DNA of 64,000 nt from assembly GCF_023556315.2 (NCBI RefSeq), contig NZ_CP116221.1, forward strand, positions 3,858,001 through 3,922,000, written 5' to 3'. Numbering within the stretch: the stretch's first letter is position 1; the number at the start of each line of letters is the position of its first letter. Position numbers and translations under genes: made by a program. Shown piece by piece: positions 8,912-17,576 of this stretch. Below the pieces are notes generated by a model, which saw only the letters and a program-made list of their open reading frames with translations, was not told the DNA's origin and made no database searches. The stretch comes from Psychroserpens ponticola. Lineage in GTDB: Bacteria; Bacteroidota; Bacteroidia; Flavobacteriales; Flavobacteriaceae.

Positions 8912-11900
8912 TTGCACATAGATATCTATACTATATTGAAACCTATTTTATCATATTGCCTTTTTGTTTTTTGCTCGTTTTTTGTTGTTAATATGCAATC
9001 TCAAAATAAGCAACTTAGAGCCTATACTTTAGAAGATGGTTTACCTCAATCTCAAGTATATGCTTTAACGTTAGATGCCAAAGGATATTTGTGGTTAGGT
9101 ACTCAAGGTGGTGGTTTAGCGCGTTTTGATGGAAGTGATTTTAAAGTGTTTAATAAAACACACGGATTAGCTTCTAATTATATTCACGCAATTAAGGCTT
9201 CGAATGACACACTGTTCTTAGGAACTCAAAAAGGGATTTCTGTTAAGGTTAAAGACGTCTTTTATAATATAAAAACACCTCAGGTTAATGAAATTTTAAA
9301 GTTTGGACATACAGTTTATGCATTAACTGATAACGGGCTTTATAAATTAATCAATGGCATTTCCGTAGAAAAAGTAAAATTACATTCAGTAATAAACAAT
9401 AGTCAAATCAATGATTTGGTTTTTGATGGAAATTATTTTTGGGTAGCAACCAACAACGGACTTTGGAAATTAAGTGCTCTAAATTCTGAAGCAAAAACAA
9501 TAGAACAATTGGATCACAATGATTATATAGATCTTGCAATTTTAGATGCAAAGATTTTTGCGTCAACATTTAATTATGGCACACTGGTCATTGAAACTCA
9601 AAACTTTGAAGACGCATATTTAATTAGAACACCTTTAAGAATCAATAGTATCTCAATTCAAAATAGTAATCAACTTTGGATCGCGACCGATAATGAAGGC
9701 GTTTCTGTTGTTGATACCGAAACATTTAAAGTGCTTTTTACTATTAAAAACACAAACGGACTTTCTACGTCTGATGTTAGAGAAGTGTTATCTGATCAAC
9801 ACGGAAACATTTGGATTGGCACTTCAGGAGGAGGCTTGTATAAATATTTTCAAAACAGTTTCAAGCACTATAATATTGAAACCGGTTTAAATGGAAACCG
9901 AATTTATGCTGTTCATCACAATGAAAATGGCTTATGGGTTTCAAATTCTGAAGCTGGATTAATGAAAATTGATCCAATGGGAATTCATGATGTAGAACTT
10001 CCTGAAGCCTTTTCACAAGTCAAAATAAAATCCATTACGAGTGATAAAAATGGAAATATTTGGGCTGGATCTGATGGTAAAGGATTAGTGTTTAAAGGGA
10101 AAGTGCTCTCAGATTCGATTGCTATTGATACATTAAAAAAATCAAAAAAGAGAATTCCTATAGAACGCCTTAAAACAAAAATATTTAATACTGAAAATGG
10201 CTTCCCTTTTGATTGGATAAGAACCATACATACTGAAAATGATACAGTTTGGGCAGCGACATATTCTAACGGAATTGTGAAGTTTAGTTACGATCCTGAA
10301 TTAGATGATATAACCATTTATAGAACTTATTCGAGCCTTGAAGGATTAGAAGATGTTTATATAATGGATATGACTAAAGATGATGATGGTCGATTATGGT
10401 ATGCAACAAAAAATGGTCATTTAGGGTATTTAAAAGAAAATCGAATCACACATTTAGGATTGGCTTTAGATCAGGATATTTCAATTAATTCTATTGTAGT
10501 TCAAAATAGCACTGTGTTCTTAGGAACTGCTGGTAATGGAGTATGGTGGTCTAACGACACAAATTTTAGTGTGTTTAAAAAATTAAAAGGAACTAAAAAT
10601 CTAACGTCAGAAAATGTGTATCAACTCATTTTTGATGATCAAGGTTATTTATGGATTGGTTCAGAAAAGGGTGTAGATAAAGTAGAATTAAGTAAAGATT
10701 ATGATATTAATGATGTTTTTTTCTTCGGAAGAAATGATGGTTTCTTAGGTATTGAAACATGCTTAAACGCAGTTGATAAAGACCATAAAGGACATCTATG
10801 GTTTGGTGCTATTAATGGTTTAACTGAGTATCAACCAACAGATATTAGTCTAAATCTTAAAAAGCCCAAACTTTTTTTAGAGGATGTAAAAGTGGCTTAC
10901 AAAAGTATTGACACAATTAATTTGTCACTTTGGAGTAATTCAGACAAAGTGTTGAGGTTAAATCCAAATCAAAATCAAGTTAGTTTTTCTTTTAAAAGTA
11001 TAGATGTCAATCATCCAAACGGAATTGAATATCGTTATAAATTAAATGATAACGATTGGAGTCTTTGGTCTACAAATAATACTCAAGATTTTTCAGAACT
11101 CAATTATGGAGCACATAAATTTATTACTCAATCAAGAAACTATAGATGGATTGAAAGTGAACCAACTCGATTTTCATTTTTCATTGAAAAACCTCTATAT
11201 AAAAAAACATGGTTTCAGTGGTTAATTATTGGAATTACAGTATTAATATTTGTTTTTTCAATTCTTCAATATGTAAAGCGCTTAAAGAATAAAAACAGAA
11301 AAGAACAAGAACGATTGCAATTAGAAAACCATTTATTAACGCTAGAACAAAAGGCTTTGCGTTTACAAATGAATCCGCATTTTATTTTTAATGTACTAAA
11401 CGGAATTAAGGCGATGGCTCCAACAAAACCTGAAAAAATGAATGATACAGTGAATAGTTTTGCTACGCTTTTAAGAGAAACATTAGTAAATTCTAGAAAA
11501 GATAAGATTGGTTTAGATCAAGAAATTAAAACATTAAAACATTATATTGAAGTTGAGCGTTTAATGGCTGAAGAATCTTTTGAATATGATATTATTTTGA
11601 ATACCGATTTAGATGTTGAAGAAATTTTAATTCCTCCAATGTTAATTCAACCTTTTGTCGAAAACGCAATTCGACATGGGATTTTAAAAGGTCCAAGAAA
11701 AGGAAAACTCAAAGTTCAATTTGACACCACAGATGAAATTTTGAAAGTAGCCATTGAAGATAATGGTATCGGGATTTATAACTCTCAACAACAAAAGCCA
11801 AAAACAGATCATCAATCCATGGCTCTTAAAGTTACAAGAGAACGATTAGAGTCTATATCTGGCAAAGATGCTTTGAAAATAAATGAAACAAAACAAAAAG

Positions 11901-11959
11901 ACGGAACGATTGATGGCACAACAATAGTGTTTAAAATCCCGTTAGAAACTGATTATTAG
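8912..11959 (+). CDS. Propeller-type LytS-like sensor histidine kinase
   Basis: A 1015-aa membrane sensor kinase. Start: the frame is closed by TAA at 8888-8890 and no ATG precedes the hydrophobic leader (YCLFVFCSFFVV). The TTG at 8912 is therefore the best start; the next ATG (8993) would delete the leader. Order: signal/leader, two seven-bladed-propeller-like sets of Reg_prop repeats (about 40-660, motifs such as GYLWLGTQGGGL, GNIWIGTSGGGL, GYLWIGSEKG), a Y_Y_Y domain (about 690-765), one TM (about 770-790), a coiled coil, then a His_kinase domain of the LytS/YpdA type (LRLQMNPHFIFNVLNGIKA) with HATPase (PFVENAIRHGI, DNGIGI). The response regulator gene begins two bases after its stop, so the two form a dedicated pair. 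Confidence 0.9.
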   Translation: MHIDIYTILKPILSYCLFVFCSFFVVNMQSQNKQLRAYTLEDGLPQSQVYALTLDAKGYLWLGTQGGGLARFDGSDFKVFNKTHGLASNYIHAIKASNDTLFLGTQKGISVKVKDVFYNIKTPQVNEILKFGHTVYALTDNGLYKLINGISVEKVKLHSVINNSQINDLVFDGNYFWVATNNGLWKLSALNSEAKTIEQLDHNDYIDLAILDAKIFASTFNYGTLVIETQNFEDAYLIRTPLRINSISIQNSNQLWIATDNEGVSVVDTETFKVLFTIKNTNGLSTSDVREVLSDQHGNIWIGTSGGGLYKYFQNSFKHYNIETGLNGNRIYAVHHNENGLWVSNSEAGLMKIDPMGIHDVELPEAFSQVKIKSITSDKNGNIWAGSDGKGLVFKGKVLSDSIAIDTLKKSKKRIPIERLKTKIFNTENGFPFDWIRTIHTENDTVWAATYSNGIVKFSYDPELDDITIYRTYSSLEGLEDVYIMDMTKDDDGRLWYATKNGHLGYLKENRITHLGLALDQDISINSIVVQNSTVFLGTAGNGVWWSNDTNFSVFKKLKGTKNLTSENVYQLIFDDQGYLWIGSEKGVDKVELSKDYDINDVFFFGRNDGFLGIETCLNAVDKDHKGHLWFGAINGLTEYQPTDISLNLKKPKLFLEDVKVAYKSIDTINLSLWSNSDKVLRLNPNQNQVSFSFKSIDVNHPNGIEYRYKLNDNDWSLWSTNNTQDFSELNYGAHKFITQSRNYRWIESEPTRFSFFIEKPLYKKTWFQWLIIGITVLIFVFSILQYVKRLKNKNRKEQERLQLENHLLTLEQKALRLQMNPHFIFNVLNGIKAMAPTKPEKMNDTVNSFATLLRETLVNSRKDKIGLDQEIKTLKHYIEVERLMAEESFEYDIILNTDLDVEEILIPPMLIQPFVENAIRHGILKGPRKGKLKVQFDTTDEILKVAIEDNGIGIYNSQQQKPKTDHQSMALKVTRERLESISGKDALKINETKQKDGTIDGTTIVFKIPLETDY

Positions 11960-11961
11960 AT

Positions 11962-12711
11962 ATGTTAACTGCAATTATAGTAGAAGATTTATTAGATGCA
12001 ATGCTGCTTTTAAAAAGTGATATTGAAAAGCATCATCCAGAAATAAAAATTATAAACACAGCCAAAAGTGTAGTTGAAGCGGCAAAAGTGTTACGCACTA
12101 CTGATCCAGACATTTTGTTTTTAGATATTATGCTAGGTGATGGTACTGGGTTTGATGTTCTTGAGATTTTCCCAGAATTAAAATCTAAGATTATTTTTGT
12201 CACAGCAAGTGATGAATTTGCAATTAAAGCGTTCAAATTTGCTGCAATTGATTATGTTTTAAAGCCTTATGCGCAAGAAGAATTAACACAAGCAATAGAA
12301 AGAGCTAAACAACAAATTCAACCAAATAAAGAACGACTAAACATTTTAAAACAAACGTTAAATTCTCCAGATAAGAAGCCAGATAAAATCTCGCTACACA
12401 CTTTAGATAAAATTATAATTGTCAACTTAGATGATATTATTCGTTGTGAATCTGATAGTAATAATACAATGTTTCATCTTCAAGACGGAAGAAAAATATT
12501 TGTAACTAAAACTCTAAAGTATTTTGCAGATCTATTAAAACCTTATGGGTTTTTGAGAGTGCATCAAAGCCATTTAGTCAATTTGCAATGCATAAGTGCG
12601 TTTATTAAAACAGATGGTGGCTATTTAATGCTTAAAAACGGAAAAAGTGTTCCAGTATCAGTGAGAAAAAAATCTGAAGTCATTGAAGTTTTAGACCAAA
12701 TGCACAGATAG
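11962..12711 (+). CDS. LytTR-family response regulator
   Basis: A 249-aa cytoplasmic response regulator, partner of the kinase encoded just upstream (two-base gap, same strand). The receiver occupies residues 1-120: acidic pocket IVED, phospho-acceptor Asp55 in LFLDIMLGDG, Thr in IIFVTASDEF and Lys in YVLKPY. A LytTR DNA-binding domain covers about 140-245 (KISLHTLDKIIIV, RVHQSHLVNLQ, VPVSVRKK). Family knowledge: LytTR regulators bind paired direct repeats. No target is obvious here, though the small gene at 12999 is the next one downstream. A weak T-rich hairpin follows the stop. Confidence 0.92.
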   Translation: MLTAIIVEDLLDAMLLLKSDIEKHHPEIKIINTAKSVVEAAKVLRTTDPDILFLDIMLGDGTGFDVLEIFPELKSKIIFVTASDEFAIKAFKFAAIDYVLKPYAQEELTQAIERAKQQIQPNKERLNILKQTLNSPDKKPDKISLHTLDKIIIVNLDDIIRCESDSNNTMFHLQDGRKIFVTKTLKYFADLLKPYGFLRVHQSHLVNLQCISAFIKTDGGYLMLKNGKSVPVSVRKKSEVIEVLDQMHR

Positions 12712-12723
12712 AAAGGAGAGTTT

Positions 12724-12749
12724 TTGAATTTAATTCAATGTTTTTTTTT
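12724..12749 (+). terminator. Weak AT-rich terminator after the LytTR gene
   Basis: A 7-bp palindrome, TTGAATT (12724-12730) with AATTCAA (12732-12738), is followed by nine T residues at 12741-12749. The stem is AT-only with a minimal loop, so efficiency is uncertain. Confidence 0.45.
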
Positions 12750-12961
12750 AAAAAAGAAAACCGAAACATAGATAAAATCGTATATTTAATGATAGTAATA
12801 TCCAACATAACAACGCATTAAAACTAAAATAATGTTGAATTACTTTTAATTTTGTCAAAAAAGCATATATTTGACATTCTGAAAATTTTAACAATTTCAA
12901 GACTACAAACTACATTTCGTCGATGTTTTTTGTTTTTTTGGGGTGAGTTTTCAAATTTTAT

Positions 12962-12991
12962 TTTGTTGACCCAGTTTTTTTTATACTTTTA
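12962..12991 (+). promoter_or_regulatory. Bacteroidota-type promoter of the small PID-motif gene
   Basis: TTTG at 12962-12965 and TACTTTTA at 12984-12991 (consensus TAnnTTTG) are separated by 18 bases. Transcription would begin within a few bases of the ATG at 12999, implying a very short or absent leader. Confidence 0.45.
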
Positions 12992-12998
12992 CCGCCTA

Positions 12999-13202
12999 AT
13001 GAGAATACAAAACAGGAAATATATTGCCTCAATCTTATTTGTATTAATAAGTTTTGTATGTAATGCACAGCCAGACGGCTCACCACCACCACCTGCGCCA
13101 CCACCACCTCCAGGTATGCCTATAGATGATTTTTTACCTATTTTATTAGTGATTGCAATTATTTATGGAATAGTAAAGCGATTTAAATTGTCAAGACGTT
13201 AA
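12999..13202 (+). CDS. Small proline-rich membrane protein with PID-CTERM-like tail (67 aa)
   Basis: The start chosen is ATG 12999, because a signal peptide follows directly (MRIQNRKYIASILFVLISFV, then CNAQ). The same frame is open upstream to 12852, but that part is unlike protein and is crossed by a promoter-like sequence. Order: signal peptide; a Pro-rich stretch of nine to ten prolines (about 26-38); the motif MPID; one hydrophobic helix (FLPILLVIAIIYGIV); a basic end (KRFKLSRR). This layout matches the short flavobacterial proteins with a PID-type C-terminal sorting signal: motif, TM, basic tail. Those are thought to be processed by an exosortase-like enzyme, none of which is encoded in this window. 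Function unknown. The gene is convergent with the riboflavin synthase gene, 13 bases away. Confidence 0.7.
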   Translation: MRIQNRKYIASILFVLISFVCNAQPDGSPPPPAPPPPPGMPIDDFLPILLVIAIIYGIVKRFKLSRR

Positions 13203-13215
13203 GAAGATATAACAC

Positions 13216-13803
13216 TTATCTGATATCGTAGAGTCTCTTTATATATTTTCCAACGACATCAAATTCTAAATTTACAACAGTTCCCTTAGTAAACATGTTA
13301 AAATTAGTGTGCTCATATGTATAAGGTATTATTGCTACACTAAATCTATTTGATTTAGAATTCACAACAGTTAAGCTAACACCATTAACCGTTATTGATC
13401 CCTTTTCAATAGTAATGTTTTTTAGACTTTTATCGTATTCAAAGGTGTAAACCCAACTTCCGTCTACTTCTTCAATCAATTTACAAATTGCTGTTTGATC
13501 AACATGACCTTGAACAATGTGGCCATCAAGTCTGTCGCCTAATTTCATTGCTCTCTCTAGATTTATTTGATCTCCATTTTTTAATTCGCTAAGATTAGTC
13601 TTGTCTAGCGTCTCTTTAATTGCTGTAACCGTATAAGTGTCATCTTTAATATGCACAACTGTTAAACAAATACCATTATGAGAAACACTTTGATCAATTT
13701 TTAATTCATGTGTTATTTTAGACTGTATAGTTAGATGAAGGTTTTCCCGTTCATTTTCTAATTTGATAACACTCCCTAAATCTTCAATAATACCTGTAAA
13801 CAT
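13216..13803 (-). CDS. ribE: Riboflavin synthase (alpha chain type)
   Basis: Catalyses dismutation of two 6,7-dimethyl-8-ribityllumazine molecules into riboflavin and a pyrimidinedione, the last step of vitamin B2 synthesis in the cytosol. At 195 aa it has the usual family length. It shows the two tandem lumazine-binding barrels: MFTGIIEDLG at the start and SVSHNGICLTV in barrel one, then GHIVQGHVD and GSITVNGVSLTVV in barrel two. The start ATG is fixed by the invariant MFTGI. It is transcribed divergently from pdxA across a short spacer, and no other riboflavin genes lie in the window. Confidence 0.95.
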   Translation of the reverse strand: MFTGIIEDLGSVIKLENERENLHLTIQSKITHELKIDQSVSHNGICLTVVHIKDDTYTVTAIKETLDKTNLSELKNGDQINLERAMKLGDRLDGHIVQGHVDQTAICKLIEEVDGSWVYTFEYDKSLKNITIEKGSITVNGVSLTVVNSKSNRFSVAIIPYTYEHTNFNMFTKGTVVNLEFDVVGKYIKRLYDIR

Positions 13804-13929
13804 AATGTCAATTAAATAGTTAAATTTGTAATGGTAAAAATACGCACAAAAGATAGCTTTTAATTAAAATGACATATAAATTTTAGCCAAAATCAAAGTG
13901 AGAAAGTGCTAAAGGATGAGAGTAAATAC

Positions 13930-14976
13930 ATGAAGAAAGAGAATAAAATAAAATTAGGAATTTCAATTGGAGACCTTAACGGTATCGGTTCAGAAATCAT
14001 TATAAAAACATTTGAAGACAATAGGATGTTGGAGTTTTGTACACCTGTTATTTTTGCTTCAATAAAAACAATGTCTTTTTTTAAAAAGCATTTTAAAAGT
14101 AATATTAATTTTCATGGAATTAATCATACAGATCAAATTGTTGAAGGAAAAGTGAATGTACTTAATGTTTGGAAAGAAAATGTGATTATTAAGTTTGGTG
14201 AAGAGAATGTTAAGATTGGTCAGTATTCAGTTAAATCTCTTGAGAAAGCAACTGAAGCGTTAAAAACAGAAGCAATAGATGTACTCGTAACTGCGCCAAT
14301 TCATAAACACAATATCCAATCTGAAAGTTTTAAATTTCCTGGTCACACTAATTATTTAGCCGAAAAACTTGGAGGTGAAAGCCTTATGTTTATGGTTACT
14401 GAAAACCTAAAAGTAGGATTGCTTACAGACCATGTGCCAGTAAAAGATGTACCTAAGCAAATCACTTCAGAACTCATTATAAAAAAAATTGACACAGTTT
14501 ATAATTCTTTAGTTAAAGATTTTAGAATCAGTAAACCTAAAATTGCTGTTTTAGGTATCAATCCTCATGCTGGTGATAATGGTGTCATTGGAAATGAAGA
14601 TGATAATGTGTTGAAACCAACCTTAGAAAAAATTAGAGAAAACAAAAAACTAGTTTACGGACCATATTCAGCTGATAGTTTTTTCGGTTCAGGTAATTAT
14701 AAAAACTTTGATGCTGTAATTGCTGCTTATCACGATCAAGGTTTAATCCCTTTCAAAACCATAGCGTTTGGACATGGTGTAAACTATACTGCAGGACTTA
14801 ATAGAGTAAGAACATCTCCAGATCATGGTACAGCTTTTGAAATTGCAGGAAAAGGTGAAGCTGACAATGGTTCGTTTAAAGAAGCGGTTTTCTCAGCCAT
14901 TCAAATTTTTAAGAATAGGACTGAATTTGAAACAATCTCCAGCAACCCTTTAAAACAAAGGCCAAAAAAGATATAA
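13930..14976 (+). CDS. pdxA: 4-hydroxythreonine-4-phosphate dehydrogenase
   Basis: NAD-dependent oxidation of 4-phosphohydroxy-L-threonine in the DXP-dependent pathway to pyridoxal phosphate. The 348-aa length is slightly longer than the E. coli enzyme but normal for Bacteroidota. Motifs: ISIGDLNGIGSEI at the N-terminus, TAPIHKHN, the metal-binding segment FPGHTNYLAE, LGINPHAGDNG, and YHDQGLIPFK with a second metal-binding histidine. I chose ATG 13930; the GTG at 13906 would add eight residues with no family support. The gene is divergent from ribE and followed by the yceD-rpmF pair on the same strand after about 70 bases. Confidence 0.94.
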   Translation: MKKENKIKLGISIGDLNGIGSEIIIKTFEDNRMLEFCTPVIFASIKTMSFFKKHFKSNINFHGINHTDQIVEGKVNVLNVWKENVIIKFGEENVKIGQYSVKSLEKATEALKTEAIDVLVTAPIHKHNIQSESFKFPGHTNYLAEKLGGESLMFMVTENLKVGLLTDHVPVKDVPKQITSELIIKKIDTVYNSLVKDFRISKPKIAVLGINPHAGDNGVIGNEDDNVLKPTLEKIRENKKLVYGPYSADSFFGSGNYKNFDAVIAAYHDQGLIPFKTIAFGHGVNYTAGLNRVRTSPDHGTAFEIAGKGEADNGSFKEAVFSAIQIFKNRTEFETISSNPLKQRPKKI

Positions 14977-15018
14977 ACATTTTTTGTTTATAACACATAA
15001 AAAACAAATAAATATATA

Positions 15019-15026
15019 TATATTTG
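15019..15026 (+). promoter_or_regulatory. -7 box upstream of yceD-rpmF
   Basis: TATATTTG matches the TAnnTTTG consensus exactly, 23 bases before the preferred ATG at 15049. No TTTG at the normal spacing is clear, so this is tentative. Confidence 0.35.
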
Positions 15027-15048
15027 CAGGCTCAAAATGAATGCGATC

Positions 15049-15591
15049 ATGAAGCCTTTAAACGACTATACCATACCATATGTTGGTCTTAAGATAGGAA
15101 AGCATCATTTTGATTATCAGATTGATAAAAAGTTCTTTGAGTATTTTGAGTATGATGATTTTAATGATGTAGATGTCAAAACAGAGTTGATTTTTGAAAA
15201 GAAAACAACACTGTTAGAGTTGCATTTCCAAGTTTCGGGCTTTGTAAATGTTAATTGTGATCTTACAAATGAACCCTATAATCAAGATGTAAACGGCATG
15301 TTTGATCTGGTTGTTAAGTTTGGAGATGAATATAATGATGATTTTGAAGACATCGTTATTTTACCTCATGGTGAGTATGAAATAAATGTTGCACAGTTTA
15401 TATATGAGTTAATCATATTATCAATGCCAGCAAAACGAATACATCCAGGAGTTGAAGATGGTACATTAGATTCAGAGATACTTAAAAAATTAGAAGAGTT
15501 AAGCCCAAAAGGCTTAAAAGAAAAAGAAGAAACATCTGAGGATATAGATCCTCGTTGGAATACATTAAAAAAACTATTAACGGATAAATAA
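15049..15591 (+). CDS. yceD: DUF177/YceD family protein
   Basis: A 180-aa member of the YceD (DUF177) family. Relatives are linked to 23S rRNA accumulation and are nearly always encoded immediately before ribosomal protein L32, as here (8 bases before rpmF). The preferred start is ATG 15049, giving [17 protein letters not shown], which matches the usual family beginning. An ATG at 15037 adds four residues and would leave almost no leader after the -7 box at 15019. Conserved features are the central beta-rich part with a Cys residue in NVNCDLT and the acidic, helical C-terminus ending in [11 protein letters not shown]. Cytoplasmic. Confidence 0.88.
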   Translation: MKPLNDYTIPYVGLKIGKHHFDYQIDKKFFEYFEYDDFNDVDVKTELIFEKKTTLLELHFQVSGFVNVNCDLTNEPYNQDVNGMFDLVVKFGDEYNDDFEDIVILPHGEYEINVAQFIYELIILSMPAKRIHPGVEDGTLDSEILKKLEELSPKGLKEKEETSEDIDPRWNTLKKLLTDK

Positions 15592-15599
15592 CATATAAA

Positions 15600-15803
15600 A
15601 TGGCACATCCTAAAAGAAAAATATCTAGAACAAGAAGAGATAAGCGTAGAACACATTATAAAGCATCTGTTCCTACTATTGCTACGTGTCCTACAACAGG
15701 AGAAGCACACCTTTACCATAGAGCTCACTGGCATGAAGGTAAATTGTATTACAGAGGTCAAGTATTAATTGACAATTCTGAAAAAGAAGAAAATTTAGCA
15801 TAA
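15600..15803 (+). CDS. rpmF: 50S ribosomal protein L32
   Basis: A 67-aa large-subunit ribosomal protein. It starts with the invariant [17 protein letters not shown] and has the core [15 protein letters not shown]. Only one cysteine is present, so this is the zinc-independent form without the two CxxC pairs. It is cotranscribed with yceD (8-base gap) and closed by a strong terminator. Confidence 0.97.
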   Translation: MAHPKRKISRTRRDKRRTHYKASVPTIATCPTTGEAHLYHRAHWHEGKLYYRGQVLIDNSEKEENLA

Positions 15804-15823
15804 GTATTATGCACGCATATAAT

Positions 15824-15852
15824 AAAACGCTCAGAGATGAGCGTTTTTTTTA
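15824..15852 (+). terminator. Rho-independent terminator of yceD-rpmF
   Basis: A 10-bp stem, AAAACGCTCA (15824-15833) with TGAGCGTTTT (15838-15847), has a GAGA loop and a T run. Confidence 0.92.
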
Positions 15853-15981
15853 TGTTTAATTTCTATAAGTCTTAAAAACGACTTAATTTGCGCCATAATG
15901 GTTCAAAATTTAGTAAATTCATTAAAATTTCGCCTTTTTTTGATGATTTTTGCCTTTTTAGTACTGTTTTAAAATTTCAAT

Positions 15982-16977
15982 ATGAGTAAAATCACAGCTG
16001 CAATAACAGGTGTAGGAGCTTATTTACCTGAATATAAATTGACCAACCAAATTTTGGAAACCATGGTCGAGACTAATGACGAATGGATTACCACACGTAC
16101 AGGTATTAAAGAACGTAGAATTCTTAAAGAAGAAGGTAAAGGAACATCTTTCCTTGCTATAAATGCTGCAAACGACCTTATAAATAAAAAAGGACTTGAT
16201 CCCAAAGACATTGAATTAGTCATTGTTGCTACAGCAACTCCAGATATGAAAGCGGCTTCAACCGCAGCTTTTACTGCCACAGAAATAGGTGCAACCAATG
16301 CCTTTTCATTCGATTTAGAAGCTGCTTGTTCGAGTTTTCTATTCGGAATGTCTGTTGCTTCGAGTTATATTGAATCTGGTAAATACAAAAATGTGTTGCT
16401 TATTGGTGCAGATAAAAACTCATCTTTTATAAATTATAAAGATAGAGCTACCTGTATTATTTTTGGAGATGGAGCAGGTGCTGTACTATTTGAACCAAAT
16501 AACGAAGGTCTAGGACTACAAGATGAATTATTAAGAAGCAATGGTGAAGGAAGAGAGTTCCTTCAAGCGACTTATGGAGGATCTTCATATCCAATTAATG
16601 CAGATACATTTAATGAAGGAAAGCACTACGTGTTTCAAGAGGGAAAGACTGTATTTAAGAATGCTGTCTTTAACATGGCAGATGTAACCGAACGTATTAT
16701 TGAAAGAAATAACTTAACAAATGATGATATTTCTTGGTTAGCAGCACACCAAGCTAACAAACGCATCATTGAAGCCACGGCAAAGAGAGTCTCTCTAGAT
16801 CCTGCCAAGGTGATGATGAACATTCATAAGTATGGAAATACAACATCGGCAACACTACCATTATTATTACACGATTACGAATCACAATTAAAAAAAGGTG
16901 ATAAGATTATATTCGCAGCATTTGGAGGCGGATTTACTTGGGGCTCAATATATTTGAAATGGGCTTATAATTCCTAA
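15982..16977 (+). CDS. fabH: 3-oxoacyl-ACP synthase III
   Basis: Initiates type II fatty-acid synthesis by condensing an acyl-CoA primer with malonyl-ACP. At 331 aa it is normal length. The catalytic triad is visible: Cys in EAACSSFLFG, His in AAHQANKRI and Asn in YGNTTSATLP. The family start ITGVGAYLPE is also present. It leads the order fabH-accB-accC, a standard arrangement in Flavobacteriaceae, so initiation of fatty-acid synthesis and supply of malonyl-CoA are coordinated. This is the housekeeping enzyme and is distinct from the type III PKS at 25103. Confidence 0.96.
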   Translation: MSKITAAITGVGAYLPEYKLTNQILETMVETNDEWITTRTGIKERRILKEEGKGTSFLAINAANDLINKKGLDPKDIELVIVATATPDMKAASTAAFTATEIGATNAFSFDLEAACSSFLFGMSVASSYIESGKYKNVLLIGADKNSSFINYKDRATCIIFGDGAGAVLFEPNNEGLGLQDELLRSNGEGREFLQATYGGSSYPINADTFNEGKHYVFQEGKTVFKNAVFNMADVTERIIERNNLTNDDISWLAAHQANKRIIEATAKRVSLDPAKVMMNIHKYGNTTSATLPLLLHDYESQLKKGDKIIFAAFGGGFTWGSIYLKWAYNS

Positions 16978-16985
16978 CTTTTTTA

Positions 16986-17013
16986 ACTAACTAATTAAAA
17001 GACTAACTAATTA
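16986..17013 (+). repeat. Perfect 12-bp direct repeat over the accB start
   Basis: ACTAACTAATTA occurs at 16986-16997 and again at 17002-17013. The second copy ends on the A of the accB ATG. It may be a translational or regulatory signal, or simple duplication. Confidence 0.5.
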
Positions 17014-17501
17014 TGGATATTAAGGAAATTCAAAACTTAATCAAATTTGTAGCCAAATCAGGCGCAAGTGAGGTTAAATTAGAAATGGATGATATTAAAA
17101 TCACCATTAGAACCGGTTCAGAAGATAGAGGAGAATCAACTACTTACGTTCAACAAATACCGATGAATCAACCAGTAGCTCAAGCAATACCAGCTGTAGC
17201 TCCTGCAGTTGCTTCTGCTGCTACAGTAGTAGAAACAGAATCTTCATCAGATGATTCAAAATATATTACTATTAAATCACCAATCATTGGAACGTTTTAT
17301 CGTAAGCCATCTCCAGACAAACCTGTATTTGTTGAGGTAGGAACTTCAATCGGAGAAGGTGATGTGCTTTGTGTTATTGAAGCAATGAAATTGTTTAATG
17401 AAATAGAATCTGAAGTGTCAGGGAAAATCGTTAAAATTTTAGTTGATGATTCTTCACCAGTAGAATTTGATCAACCATTATTCTTAGTTGATCCATCATA
17501 A
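17013..17501 (+). CDS. accB: Biotin carboxyl carrier protein of acetyl-CoA carboxylase
   Basis: Carries the carboxylated biotin between biotin carboxylase and carboxyltransferase in malonyl-CoA formation. At 162 aa it has an N-terminal helical part ([18 protein letters not shown]), an Ala/Pro-rich linker (about 48-80) and a C-terminal biotinyl domain with the canonical [10 protein letters not shown]; the Lys of AMKL is biotinylated. It lies between fabH and accC, 35 and 75 bases apart, and the accB-accC spacer can fold into a long hairpin. Confidence 0.96.
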   Translation: MDIKEIQNLIKFVAKSGASEVKLEMDDIKITIRTGSEDRGESTTYVQQIPMNQPVAQAIPAVAPAVASAATVVETESSSDDSKYITIKSPIIGTFYRKPSPDKPVFVEVGTSIGEGDVLCVIEAMKLFNEIESEVSGKIVKILVDDSSPVEFDQPLFLVDPS

Positions 17502-17505
17502 CCAA

Positions 17506-17565
17506 ATTTAAAATTCCAAAATGAAATTCCTAATATATTGGAATTTGGAATTTGAGATTTTAAAT
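17506..17565. repeat. 60-bp inverted repeat between accB and accC
   Basis: Outer arms ATTTAAAAT (17506-17514) and ATTTTAAAT (17557-17565) enclose AATTCC/GGAATT arms around TAATATATT. It resembles the AAATTCCAA-rich hairpins common in flavobacterial intergenic DNA. It may attenuate or protect the operon mRNA. Confidence 0.55.
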
Positions 17566-17576
17566 AGAAATAAGTT

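Noticed and set aside
15037-15048. Upstream ATG of yceD as the start
   Set aside because: It adds four residues not expected in the family and leaves almost no leader after the TATATTTG box.
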